From Embiotoca jacksoni (lineage: Eukaryota > Chordata > Actinopteri > Embiotocidae): a stretch of DNA of 64,000 nt. The notes beneath the pieces are model-generated. The model did not search any database and was not told the origin of the DNA. It worked only from the letters and a program-made list of their open reading frames with translations. The DNA lies in contig JAKOON010000067.1 in NCBI GenBank assembly GCA_022577435.1, forward strand, positions 542,252 through 606,251, written 5' to 3'. Within the stretch, counting starts at the first letter, position 1, and each line of letters opens with the position of its first letter. A program made the position numbers and the translations under genes. Shown in pieces: positions 1 through 10,711 of this stretch.

Positions 1-640
1 GGTGTTAGCATGTCAGCTGTCGGCAAATAATGTCGTCAAATCTTTATCTGTTCTTGTCAGAAACACTCGAGAAGACCACCGTTTATTTATTTTTTCTGTC
101 ATCAATCATTTCCATGAAGCAGGTATTAATCCCAAAATAACACGACTTCCACTTAACAATACATTAAATCATTCAGTATGCATCCTATTGTATGTCATTA
201 AATGGTGCTTTGTGAAAGTGATAGCGTTTTCAGTTAGATCAATTTTGCAAACAGCTTTTATCAATCATTTTGCAAAGCATAAATCTAGTGGTTGTGCACA
301 TTTTTGGTTGTGTTAGGGCTTAAAATATGAAACAAGTTGTGCAGAGAAATAGGAAGGAATAGATTTAATTTTTTTTGTTATAGAGCAACAGTCAAGGGAA
401 AAAAAAAACATGGAAAACTTCTGCTCATTACTGTCCATTTAAAGATCCCTTTATTTGTGGGTTTCCAAAGTACGAGGGTGCATAAATAATTTCCGAGACT
501 GCTCCTGTTGCGTGCACACGATGCGCAGCACCGTGACGTCCACAGAGCAGAAGGAAGGTACAACCCTAACGAGTAGGTGTTACAAATTTTGTCGCTTGAT
601 CTAAATCAGCATCCGAGTTACACGTGTTTTGTGAGCGCTG
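1..640. other. Unclassified non-coding DNA
   Basis: AT-rich unique sequence. The open frames here are short and resemble no family. A less AT-rich patch lies at about 470-560. No repeat array or RNA gene seen. Confidence 0.5.
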
Positions 641-989
641 ATCCTCCGCCCCGTATAGCGGAAACCTGACTGCACCACAGGCCTGTCAATACGCCCACAG
701 AAATACCACTTTTTGAGGCCTGATATCTAATTATTGATTGAATTATTTTCACGTGGAACAACAGAAAACTAATAAGAAGGAGTGTCTTTCACATATGACA
801 CCATTTTGACTATTTTTTGAGTTTCTATATTAAGTTGGTGCTTTTTTGAATGGGTGTCTATGAAGCCAGATGTTGTTTTTTTTTGTCACCTCCTAGTGGC
901 CCTCGGTGGTATTGCACGTAATGGCACTTCTGCATTTGCCTCAGTTGTCAGACCTGGAAGCTACATCCACCTTCATAGACAGTCTGTAG
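641..989 (+). repeat. Dispersed repeat F1, copy 1 (old subfamily)
   Basis: Matches the other F1 copies through the words ACCTGACTGCACCACAGGCC, AAAACTAATAAGAAGGAGTG, CTAGTGGCCCTCGGTGGTAT and the end CAGACCTGGAAGCTAC followed by a terminus like ACAGTCTGTAG. The far left part of the unit is missing or unrecognisable. It belongs to the diverged subfamily (compare copy at 33745). F1 has no coding capacity. It could be a non-autonomous DNA element or a SINE; I could not identify terminal repeats or a tRNA-like head. Confidence 0.75.
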
Positions 990-1034
990 TCCAAACCCTG
1001 AAATTTGTTTTAAAAACTGTGAAAAGAAAAATTG

Positions 1035-1052
1035 TAGCGCCCCCATGTGGCC
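1035..1052 (-). promoter_or_regulatory. CTCF-like motif
   Basis: The minus strand reads GGCCACATGGGGGCGCTA, very close to the vertebrate CTCF core consensus. It lies just outside the 3' end of F1 copy 1. Binding is inferred from the motif alone. Confidence 0.4.
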
Positions 1053-2210
1053 TATTAAATTTTTTTTTTTTTTAAATAAAAAGTTTATTTCACACATTTA
1101 TATCCATTGAACAAAGTTTCACGTCTCTAAATTTTTACTTCCACCTTTAAGACAATGCGCACACAATGTGAAAATACAAAGTCAGCGCTTTAATAAATGC
1201 AGCGCAGGTAAACCGACGATGGTTTCCTCACCGGGCTCTTTATGAGTGACAGGTGACTCTGGCTCCGGGGTCCCACCAATCCCTCACACCCACTTCACAT
1301 TGCAGCCCGACACCACTTTGCACGGACGCGTGTGATTTCACAAACATCTGCCTTAATGAGACTTCCCCCACAAGTCTTCCCTCAAACTTGTGATTGACTT
1401 GACTATAAAAAGTAGATGAAACTGTAAATCATGAGACGTATTGTAAAATGTACTTCTGTCTCCTCGTGCTCCGTAATGAAGCAGTCATTATGATTATTTT
1501 ATAGGACTGAAGTTTTTAAAAACTACAAGAATGCATTACTCTGCATAATGAACAGATGTTGTGGCAACAAGCACATACATTATGCATAAAAAATTATTTC
1601 AATTTTGATTGTAGACGCTGATTTATTGAGACAAGTCTAGCTTACAACAGTAATGGATTTAGGATGTGCTTTTGTTGTGTTATTTCCATAATTAATAATA
1701 GGAAGGCGGCACATTATATATGCTTTGTATTCATAAAGATGAGAGGGGGCTGAGTTATAACAGATAAAATACTGCTTGCTGAACTTTAAAACCACATCAG
1801 ATAAATTATACATAAAACTTAAACTCTTTTGAATGAAAAATAAAACTAAAATTCCTCTAAATGTCTTATTGTTGTTTGGCTGTCTGCGTTTTGATATGCT
1901 GACGAGAAAGAGCATAAGTGATAAGATGAAACAAATTGAGGGAAAGGGAAGGTAATCATCACAGCAGGATGTACTGTATAATAACAGGAAATCAAATACA
2001 GTATATTTATCTCCAAAAAGACACGAAAGAAATGTTTTAGGATTAAAAAGTGAGAGGACAGATGTAGATTATACTGTGATGCTCAATCTCACATCTTGGT
2101 AAATCTTTTTAAATACTGAATTGTAAAAAATCTGGACACATACTGTATGTTTATATTTAATATAATTATGCATCACATGTCTCTTTCGGTAAACTGATTA
2201 AATACAAAAT
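1053..2210. other. Unclassified AT-rich DNA
   Basis: Mostly unique AT-rich sequence with poly(T) at 1060-1072 and a 13-bp palindrome ACATACTGTATGT at 2138-2150. No gene or known repeat seen. Confidence 0.5.
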
Positions 2211-2543
2211 CAGAAGCAAACGGGACGCAAACGACCGTCTCCTCTTCCCGAGTCCCCGCCGTCAAATTCTCCGTCTTCACGTTCGTGCGGAGAACTGAGG
2301 TTATCTACACAACCACTAGCGGGTGGTGTATTTTTTGTCCGGTGCAGTCGCATCCCGGTAGAGATACAGTCGGTCCGGCTCAGCGAGAGAGTAGCTGCAC
2401 CAAATGCGTGTTAATGTGCAGCTGAAAATAGTCCTCCAGTAAATGTCACCATTCACTTCAGTTTCAGGAAGTTTTGTGCCGGCGATGCTGTTTAAGGAAT
2501 TCACTTTGCTTTAAAGGAAAGAAGAAAAAAAAAAAAAAAAAAA
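2211..2543. other. GC-richer patch ending in poly(A)
   Basis: A GC- and CpG-richer patch inside AT-rich DNA, ended by a 19-base poly(A) run at 2525-2543. It holds CCACTAGCGGGTGG at about 2311, which is CTCF-like but imperfect. The word TTTTGTGCCGGC recurs near 19830. No open frame is convincing. Confidence 0.35.
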
Positions 2544-3329
2544 GCTCTGTATATCGTCTTTTAAAGATTTACGTCTTCAGCACGAGCGGAGATGAACGCT
2601 ACAGGCGGAGTAGAGAAAACATGAAGTATTTAAGGACGGCCACTCTGAAACACCAAAACACCGAGCGACACTAGACTCATATAATTACATATTTGTATTC
2701 TTAATTTGGTCTTCTAATCACAGTTCCAACTGATTGATTAACAAATATGTTTTAATATTTCATTGTTTTATCCGTCTGTGATAAAAAAAAAATTTAAAAA
2801 AAATACTCGTGTATTAATTTCAACTTTTTTGGTGACGGAAATGTTTTATTTCTTCCTTCAGACTGACATCAATTGACCAAATATTTTTCTTGTCTTATCA
2901 TTTCATTCAGATCGACAGCTGTTAAGCTGAAAGTGCTGTACTACAAGTGTTTCTGTGATTTGTTATTCTTCTTCAGTGGCAGCTTGCCTTTCAAACAATG
3001 GAGGCTAAAACTCTAAATGCAAAAACAAACAAAAAAAAACAAAAAAAAATGAAACCCATTCACAATCGTAATTAAAATCACAGAGCTAACCGGTGAATGC
3101 ACCATATGGGGTGGGGACAACAGTGACTGGCTGTTATCCAAGTTTTTAATGAAAGTAATATTAGCCTGATAAATGAATACTTGGCTGTATAAGATGATAT
3201 CAGTCGTTTCTGAGCTTTTAATTTGCGCCGCCAAAACGATGCATTCAAATCACCGGGATATTAAATATAGAGGTTTCTAACGGGGAAATGAATCGAAGCT
3301 GGGTGATTAAAACATTTTTATACATATCT
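2544..3329. other. Unclassified AT-rich DNA
   Basis: AT-rich sequence with short A and T runs. Nothing recognised. Confidence 0.5.
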
Positions 3330-3511
3330 TTCTCTGGGTCCACGTAGTCGTAGCGACCCGGCGTGACCCCTCCACCGTATATGTCCGCCGGACGCTCCGC
3401 TGCAGACGTCTGTGGAGCAGCGGTGGAACAAGTCCAAGGTCTGGTACACGAGGAGGTACACGAAGCGGCGTTTTGGCTCCACACACTAGAATTAATGATT
3501 TGAAGACACAT
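3330..3511 (-). other. Weak exon-like GC-rich patch
   Basis: The minus strand stays open for 88 codons across a CpG-rich patch in AT-rich surroundings. A possible splice acceptor (CTCCACAG, last base 3410) precedes a frame reading TSAAERPADIYGGGVTPGRY. There is no good polypyrimidine tract and no clear donor, and I recognise no protein family. It may equally be a chance open frame in a GC-rich element. Confidence 0.15.
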
Positions 3512-3760
3512 AGTTGGTGAATAATTGATTCCAGCCCCGAGGATGGTTAGGAGCTGAGTAAAAGACTAATAAATCATTTGTGGTGCTGCCAGTTGTCACT
3601 TTCAATTATTTCTGGGTTTGTGATAAACTGCTGCACCTGCCAGCTGCTGGTCCCACGATTCCCTGGAGCAGAAAGTGACGACTTCACCTAAACTTTGCTC
3701 TCGGCCATGCCTGACACAAACAGCTGCCCTTTACGAGCTGCGGCGAGTTTATCGAAGAGA
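3512..3760. other. CNE-like unique block
   Basis: Unique, base-balanced sequence without simple repeats, with AATCATTTG and AATTATT homeodomain-type words and CAGCTG E-boxes. It resembles vertebrate conserved non-coding DNA by composition only; conservation was not tested. Confidence 0.25.
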
Positions 3761-4189
3761 GGGGAAAAAAGTTTGAAAAAAAATAAACAATTTCCACTAC
3801 AGGTTTTTATATCAATTTATCTCCCATTTATCCGTAATAAAAATCTGTGAAACTCAAAATGAGTGATCATCCTCTCTGCATTTGCTGCAATGGAGCATCA
3901 GTCAGATGGAAGATTATCACTATTAGCCAACGACGGGAAAAAATACTTTATGCCAAAGTCGACGCTGGAAATCAGAAGATGGGTCGATATTTTTACACTC
4001 CTCGCAGGTCTGCTTCCTGTTTCCTGACTGATTGACTTCCTGACAGATGGCAGCAGATTGATTGATTGAGTCGTTTTACGAGGCTGCCGCACTGAAAATG
4101 TGATAATCCGCTAAATAATGAAATAAATAAGAAACCAGACTCCCGTCACCTCCTCCCACGTCTGACAAGTATAAATCCAACTGATTAAC

Positions 4190-4510
4190 GCCGTTTTACA
4201 TTCGCATTTCTCTTGTTTGAATATAACAGCTTGCATATTGTAACATTACGAGGAATTGCGTCTCTAGGTGTAAAGATGTCTTTTTAATTCGGCGCCACGG
4301 CAACACATTGCCATTGTTAACATATGCGAGGCTCGTCAAAAATGCTGGTGTTTTGTCACATGCTTAAACGAGCCTAATGCACAGCGTACTACAAGGAAGA
4401 CCTTGTCAAGTGAATGATTACAGAGCTACGGATCACGGGCTCACGCGGGCCTCCTCGAGCTAGACGAGGTGTGCCGCCCAGTTCAGGGCGCTCCAATTAG
4501 CTAACTTTTA
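4190..4510. other. CNE-like unique block
   Basis: Unique sequence with TTTTTAATTC, CAATTAGCTAAC and similar homeodomain-type words and no simple repeats. This composition is typical of regulatory DNA in gene deserts. The call is inference from composition. Confidence 0.25.
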
Positions 4511-5484
4511 AAACGCCTCAACTGTGCAGACGAAGTGAGCTTTTATTCTGAAAATCTGCACTCATCGCTGGTCTGTCCACATCATGCTCGTGTGAACCTA
4601 CGACAGTCACCGATTTGTGTTTGCAGAGATCTGTTGTTTTGGGAAGACGTTTTATTTTATTGCTCTAAATACTGTATAATAATAATAATAATAATAATAG
4701 TCCAACTCTACCTAATATCCCATAGTAATAGAGCAACAGTATTTGTCATCACTTGCACAGCGAACTGCATATAAACGGAAAAGCACTGCTCTTCCATGAA
4801 GGTTACTGGACCGTCACTGTAATATCTAGTTATCGTTGCGATCAAAAGTGCTACATGTTGTGGCCGATTTTTAAATTTTTTTTTTATCAAAAAATCATGA
4901 TATAATTTGCGGAAAATATTTGCGCCAAAACTTTGAAAATTCAAAAAATTTGCAACTGTTTTTTTTTTCTTTTTCTTTTTACTAACTACCTAATAAAGTT
5001 ACAAAAACTTCCTGAAAGTGACATACCGTTAGCGTTGACATATTTTGCGGAAATAACTTTAATATGCAGTTGTGTTGACTTTTTATTCCGTATGTAGTTA
5101 TTGACTAAGTGTGAACTTTTTATTTAGCGGTTGCACTTTTACCGAGTCACCTCTGAGGACGCCAACCTTACCAGACAAAGAAAAGATCCGAGATTCAATG
5201 TCACCTGTTCTTATAATAGAAACTCAAAGAATTGAATTCAAAGTGACTCCTGATGGACGTTTATTGTACTTGCTGAACTTTTATTGTTGTTTTGCTTTCT
5301 CTACTTTCATATTTTTTACTTTCAACAAATTCATCCACAGCTGAAAAATAGTCTTCAACAGAAGCCCTGTGTACTCTTTGTTGAGTAACAATTAGACATT
5401 AAGAAAACGAATGGAAAACACTAAACTTATTAAGTTCTGTCGGCCTCTGTGAGCATTAATCTGATTTAATTGCAGCTAGTCGGT
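4511..5484. other. AT-rich DNA with (TAA)n
   Basis: Contains a (TAA)n microsatellite at 4677-4699 and several poly(T) stretches (about 4869, 4961). Otherwise unique AT-rich sequence; no gene seen. Confidence 0.55.
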
Positions 5485-5770
5485 GACAAACGTCCCGTTT
5501 CATCGACGTGTGGCAACAGTAAAAGTAAAAACGACCAAATCAAAACACGGCTGCGAACAAGCCTCCTCTCCAGCCTTCGTGGCGAGAGCTGCCGCTGCCG
5601 CTGCCGCTGCCGCTGCCGCTCCGGTCGCACGGCGGAGTGACAGCGTGGCGTTTGACAGCTGATGGGGAGCATTAAGCGGACGGCGCTGGAGTGCGGTCCA
5701 TCTGTGAGGAGGAGCAGGGCGCCGCGGGCGGGGCGTGAGGCGGCGCCCTCGTGGGGCCTCCCGGCAACTC
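5485..5770. promoter_or_regulatory. GC-rich island with GC boxes
   Basis: A clear rise in GC and CpG, with (GCTGCC)n at 5588-5620, a GC box (GGGCGGGGCG) near 5728 and a CTCF-like core on the minus strand at 5742-5755 (CCCACGAGGGCGCC). It could be a small CpG-island promoter or enhancer; no transcript start can be placed and no exon follows on either side. Confidence 0.3.
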
Positions 5771-5786
5771 AAACAGCATTAGCGTG

Positions 5787-5788
<2 letters not shown>

Positions 5789-5850
<62 letters not shown>

Positions 5851-5864
5851 ACGCCCCCCCCCCC
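5789..5864. repeat. (GT)n microsatellite plus C run
   Basis: A pure GT array of 61 bases at 5789-5849, followed within four bases by 11 Cs (5854-5864). In translation it gives Val-Cys or Thr-His repeats, which are not protein. Confidence 0.95.
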
Positions 5865-6059
5865 TCCCCTCCCGCTCTACCCGCCTTCGCCGCAGCCTTC
5901 ACGCCTCACTCCTCCTCCGACGCAAACCGGAGGCAACACAACTTGTCCATTTGAGATATTGAGTCGATACGGAGATAAAGCCGGCACTTACGAGCCGCCG
6001 TCGTGAAAAAGATCAGCGAGGGACCGGCGGGCCTCTTTATCTGTCTTCCACTTTAGCGC

Positions 6060-6110
6060 GAGCGTCCCCCCCACCCCCTCCCATCCTCCTCCTCCCTCCC
6101 CCCCCCCGCA
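6060..6110. repeat. C/T-rich low-complexity tract
   Basis: Pyrimidine-rich tract of C runs separated by T or A. Its complement is a G-tract with quadruplex potential. It ends in CCCCGCAG, which only superficially resembles a splice acceptor. Confidence 0.7.
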
Positions 6111-6699
6111 GGTGGCATGAAATATTAACAGGATAACTTCCTTCTGCTGACTGACCGCAGCGCAGTGGTCTTTGTGCGTCCTCGGGTCGGACGAGGTCTC
6201 GCTGATTGTCGTCCTCCTCGTTGTCGCCGTGTTGGGATCCGTGACTCACAACGATTCCTCCGAGGCTCCTCTTCTCACCTTATTAACTATGAGCTCGTTA
6301 TGGCTTCGATGAAGACGGAGAGTTTATTTTTAGCCGCTGCACTGAAACAGGTTCTTTGTTCTCTTTCTTTTATTTACTTGCGTAAGCTGGAACATGATGG
6401 AGTATATTAGGTATCGATAGGGTTCGCTACACTTTAAGGAGGAGTTAAATGTGCGATATGTAATATTTTTCAGCCTAAAACGGTAAAAAATAACTCCTAT
6501 CATTCATCAAATGTGGAAAAAAAATTGTTGTCCTTATGTTATGGCAAAGACTTTTGTTGCACAGATGTCGACTGAACCGGCTAGCCTCAGCCCGTCTCGT
6601 CTCGTCTTGCAATACCGTCCCGCACCTGAAGAGGCAATAGTGAGTGTGTGTGCCCTCAGTCCAACATGTGGGAAAGAAGAAAAAAGCATATCCTAACCC
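6111..6699. other. Unclassified DNA
   Basis: Mixed-composition unique sequence. Open frames up to 81 codons have no recognisable domain. Confidence 0.45.
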
Positions 6700-6895
6700 G
6701 GGCTATATATAAACATGGACGTAGTGTAAGGCAATGCAGAAGTTCCATAAAGTACAATACCACTGAGTGCCACCAGGGGGCTGGCTCCAATAGACTCCCA
6801 TTCAAAAAGCATCAACTTCTCCCCCGAAATATAAAGTAAATAAATGTTTTCCACGAGTCATTATTGCGTCATTAGATGAATCTCCTCCTTTTGAT
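6700..6895 (-). repeat. F1, copy 2 (truncated, old)
   Basis: Inverted and shortened F1 copy: a TATATATAAACATGGACGTA end, then GCAATGCAGAAGTTCCATAA, ACAATACCACTGAGTGCCAC, the CTCF-like core and ATAGACTCCCATTCAA. It stops near the TCTCCTCCTTTTGA word, so the half holding the GGCCTGTCAATCA segment is absent. Confidence 0.65.
6770..6781 (+). promoter_or_regulatory. CTCF-like motif inside F1 copy 2
   Basis: The core CCACCAGGGGGC, preceded by GAGTG, is a near-ideal CTCF core. The other F1 copies carry CCACTAGAGGTC at this place, so this copy has substitutions that bring it closer to consensus. Confidence 0.45.
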
Positions 6896-7440
6896 CGGTG
6901 CTCTGGCGACAGCTGTAAAATGACAGACTTTGGACGAAGGAACACTGAACTCAACGATGGTTCAAACTTTTACAAGTTTGATTTTAAAGTTTTGAGGTTT
7001 TAGGTCTCCTCTTTGTGTTTGTGTGTTTGTGTTTTTGTGTGTTTGTGTTTGTGTATAACCACGAGGATATTTTCTTTAAAAGGCGCATCCTTTAAACTGT
7101 TTGTTTAAAGGTGTGACAGCATGAACTGTTTACTTCGTCTGTATTATTTCTGTAACCAAAGGTCGGCAAGATCTTATCGTCAGTGTCAGCCACGTGTTGG
7201 ATATTTTGATCTACAAAAAAAAGGCAGAAAAAACTTGATTTATTTACCTGTTTGACTCGTTAATTTTCTAATATCAAAGTCCTTTTGAGCAACTGAAAGG
7301 GTTCAGACAGAAAAAAGGTTGTTTTTACTGATCTGGCTCATCAAAAGCTCGACAGGCCAGTCGGCTTTCGTACAATAATTTCAGATATTTGTTCATTTTT
7401 TTTTTTTTGAAGGGCATTTTTTTTTCTTTTTTACTTCCCA
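6896..7440. other. AT-rich DNA with a GTGTTT array
   Basis: Holds an imperfect GTGTTT-type repeat at 7014-7056 and poly(T) runs at about 7398-7407 and 7420-7432. No gene recognised. Confidence 0.5.
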
Positions 7441-7725
7441 CAGAAGTTGCCGGCACGTGATCTGATTCACAGCGCTCGCTGCTGGCAGACGATCAGCGGC
7501 GCTTCGAGCTGCCAGAGCGGCCCGGGCCACGTGATTGGCTGGGAAGAGTTGACAGAGCCGATTGCTGGTTTTTTTTTGGGTTTTTTTTTTTGCGTGAGTG
7601 GCAGCGATGTAGTGGCCACGAGAAGAGGAAATAAAGTGGGGGGGAGGAGTCGGGCGGGGCGTCGTTTCGGGATCTGCGAGGAACAACAGCGTTGCTCCAG
7701 TGCGTCTGCTCCCTGACACTTCCCT
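7441..7725. promoter_or_regulatory. Promoter-like GC island
   Basis: GC-rich patch with two CACGTG E-boxes (7454-7459 and 7528-7533), an inverted CCAAT box (ATTGG, 7534-7538) directly abutting the second E-box, and a GC box (GGGCGGGGC, 7652-7660). Known biology: USF/TFE-type E-boxes next to NF-Y and Sp1 sites are common in vertebrate promoters. No first exon can be assigned. Confidence 0.35.
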
Positions 7726-7985
7726 AATCTGATAACGGATGAGGACAGGTTGCCTCCGCTGTACCTGGCAAGTACCTTCCCCAACCTGCACAGGCGGATT
7801 TGGGCGGATAAGGCCAGGCTTGGCAAATGCCGGCGTCCTCTGGAGAATAGTTAAAGGGTGATTAATCATTGTTTAGGCACAGAATGCGCGGCGAAGAATA
7901 GGGGAGAGCGGCGTTCCACACCTCTGAAGCAATTAATCCCTGTGATCTCCACCAGGTTTGTCTTGTAGATAAGTCAGGGTACAAA
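7726..7985. other. CNE-like unique block
   Basis: Unique sequence following the promoter-like island, with GGGTGATTAATCATTG and GAAGCAATTAATCCC homeodomain-type words. Candidate regulatory DNA by composition only. Confidence 0.3.
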
Positions 7986-8850
7986 ACTGTTCCTAATTCA
8001 TCAACCCACTTCATGCCATCCCGCATAAAACACACAATTTATTTCCAATCATTTATAGTCAAATTTTAAAAAAGAGTGACTTTGCCACGTCCAAGTGCGC
8101 CTTATATTAGCTTCATATAAACTAAGTACCCCAGATTACAATGGGAATCTCGTTTTATTGTGCACATCTGGTGGAGTCACAATGCATTTTCACATTCGCT
8201 GTCTGAATTTTTGAGCGATCGTGGCATAAATCATTTTGCTAATCAGAAACATAAGTGACATGAATGCATCTACCCCCTCCTCCCCCCTCACCCCACCATC
8301 CCCACCTTCTTGGAACAAAGAAGCAACATATGGCTCTAAAAGCACTCCCGCTCTTTTATTTCCAAGGTATATAACCTGTGCATAAACCAATATTATTGGA
8401 CTGATTTGCATTTTTCTTTCATTCCGGGCTCTTTTTTCCAGATCTCATATCTCCGCAGATGACTTCAATAATGGATAAAACAAGCGTTTCTCCCTCGTTA
8501 TATATTTGATTCTCAACTTGAGTGCAGTTAAGCAAAACATAAGACTCGGCTCGATGGGTTGTGGTGTTTTCTTTTTTTGTTTTTTTTTTCTCTGCAAGGT
8601 GAATTACGACGCCGTACTTTGTGATTTTAAAGAGAAACACAGACCGCCGAGATGCATGATAGCTTTATGTAAATATATGTAGAGCCACAAAAAAAAAAAA
8701 AAAAGCACGGTTCCTCTCCTCTAATAAACCGCATTAACAGACGAACCAAAAAAAACCGACATTGATATGACAAGATGAATTCCTTTATTACGAGTGGGGT
8801 TCTCTCCGGATCTCTCTGCGTTGCTTCCAAATCATATTTGCCTCCTAAAA
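7986..8850. other. Unclassified AT-rich DNA
   Basis: Unique AT-rich sequence with poly(A) at 8689-8704 and short T runs near 8574-8590. No gene seen. Confidence 0.5.
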
Positions 8851-8851
8851 T

Positions 8852-8905
8852 GGGAAGGGAGGTGGGGGGGGGGGCGGCGGTCGGGGGACGGGGGACGGGG
8901 GGGCC
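8852..8905 (+). repeat. G-tract with quadruplex potential
   Basis: At least six G runs of three or more, including an 11-G run and GGGGGACGGGGGACG repeats. Could form a G-quadruplex on the plus strand; no known family. Confidence 0.7.
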
Positions 8906-8929
8906 GGTGGAGAGACACACATTCTTGCC

Positions 8930-9125
8930 AATAATAGTAAAATGGCTCCTGTTTTAATTGCATCATTACGTACCCAATATCAGCAAGCCTGCCTGCCAAT
9001 ATCAATATTGCCATAACATGGGTGGAATATAGATGACCCAGGGTATGCGTGGGTCTTCCACTGAGTGCCTCCATGCCAGACTCATCCCACTGGCCCCGCT
9101 GTGCCGGGACCGGGAATGTGGGCCG
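8930..9125. other. CNE-like unique block
   Basis: Unique sequence with TTTTAATTGCATCATTACG, an imperfect palindrome CAATATCAATATTG (8997-9010) and a repeated CCAATATCA word. One of the better candidates for conserved regulatory DNA. Conservation untested. Confidence 0.35.
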
Positions 9126-9149
9126 GGATAGCAGCTCGTCTTTCTAATG

Positions 9150-9180
9150 TCGGCCCCCCCCCTCCCCCCCCCTCTTCCTG
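9150..9180. repeat. C-rich low-complexity tract
   Basis: Two C runs of nine or so separated by T, flanking the CNE-like block. Confidence 0.7.
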
Positions 9181-9308
9181 TATTCCCCTTTAATTGCTGA
9201 TGGATCTTGTTTGGATTTTGATGGCGGTTTGGAATCTACACGTAGGAATTGATAGGCCTTCGGGGAAACATCGCGTTACCCGACGTGTGTGTTTCTTCGT
9301 GTCTCTCG

Positions 9309-9329
9309 CTCTCTCTCTCTCTCTCTCTC

Positions 9330-9381
<52 letters not shown>
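9309..9381. repeat. Compound (CT)n-(GT)n microsatellite
   Basis: A CT array (9309-9330) passes through GTAT into a GT array (9335-9381). Frames across it are repeat artefacts. Confidence 0.95.
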
Positions 9382-9384
<3 letters not shown>

Positions 9385-9670
9385 CTGTTGGTCTGTACAT
9401 TGCAAATATCAGAAATTGTAAAAAAAAAAAAAAAAAAAGACAACCAAAGGCATTATGACGATGTAGCTAATATAAATGGGAGGTCACGGAGGTCAAGTGG
9501 GCGTCGCCGAGCAGCTCCCGAACGTGCAAGTTTTACTTTTCTTTTCTTTTTTTGGGGAAAAGTACCTGAGAGAAGGTAAAAAAAAAAAGTGTGAAGGGGG
9601 GGGGGAAGGTAAAAAAAAAAAAAAAGAAAATAAAAACCTGCTTTGCATTTCTCATCGCTGCACATATGGC
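9382..9670. other. Low-complexity-rich interval
   Basis: Includes poly(A) at 9420-9438, about 9580-9588 and 9612-9625, and a G run near 9596-9606. Nothing else recognised. Confidence 0.6.
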
Positions 9671-9915
9671 ACGGCTGCAAACTTAACAATTAGTTGCCGC
9701 TTTGATGAAGGAAAATTACATCTTGGAAGGTCCCACTTCGAATGCACTTCAATATCCATATTAATGCATTCAAGACCGGAGAGTGAAAGATAATTTTCCT
9801 GTTTAAATATTTCATTCTAGCTTAAAATTTAGCCCGTAATTATAGCTCCCTAATGGCGAGAGCATCCAGTTTGTCCGCTTTAATTAGATTGTTGTTTAAC
9901 TATTAATTATGTATC
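9671..9915. other. CNE-like unique block
   Basis: Unique sequence dense in homeodomain-type words (ATATTAATGCATTC, CGTAATTATAG, TTTAATTAGATTG, CTATTAATTATG). Typical of deeply conserved enhancers; alignment to other vertebrates would decide. Confidence 0.35.
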
Positions 9916-10249
9916 TGTGTGTGTCATATAGTTTTGATGCTAACAGATGGTGTTAGGGTTAGTGGCTGGGTAGGATCGGGGTGATGATTTATTTACCTGC
10001 ACTCTGAGTCAGATCCATACGCTGACAGCAACAACAATTCCTCTGCTGTCGGTCTCTGAATTAGCAGGTCAGCTCGCGTTAGGAAACAGTACAGGGGAAC
10101 ATGTAAAAGGTTCTTCCTTCTATTTTCAGTTTTTCATTCATCCTTTCGTTCATGTGCCATCCGACTTGTGTACAGTTTACTGTCGTATGAACAACATTTG
10201 AAAGGCCGTTACAATAACGTGCGTTTTCAGTGACGGGCAGCGTGTTGGT

Positions 10250-10250
<1 letters not shown>

Positions 10251-10305
<55 letters not shown>
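10251..10305. repeat. (AC)n microsatellite
   Basis: Pure AC array of 55 bases. Confidence 0.95.
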
Positions 10306-10308
<3 letters not shown>

Positions 10309-10711
10309 GCAGCTGCAGTGGACTGTGTTGGACGGGATTAGACGCACGAGCAACACCGTCATCGTGGCTGGAAAGTAGAAAGAAAAAAATGCATATAAAT
10401 AAGAAATATTAGACTAATAGTAAAACATTTCATTCCTCCACACTCAGTAGTTGCTACAGGATGTGTATGTTTAAGCTTCAATGACTTGATTTGAGGCTTT
10501 TTTTCCAATTCAAATTTCCTGATAGTGAACAAACTGTATGCAAGATAATACAAAAGCACTGCGAAGGTTTAAAGAAACCCTCTTGAGTTGTTGTTTTTTT
10601 GTAAACAAACATTTCTGCTTATGTTCATTTCTCTCGCTGAGCAACAGGAAACACATTCAACAAACATGTCGGAAGCGTTTCCTTCCTCGTGAAACACCAT
10701 CAACATCTTTG
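10306..10711. other. Unclassified DNA
   Basis: Unique AT-rich sequence up to the F1 boundary. No gene recognised. Confidence 0.5.

Noticed and set aside
470..560. Mariner-like terminus (TACGAGGGTGCATAAATAAT)
   Set aside because: Only a loose resemblance and no inverted partner or transposase remnant found nearby.
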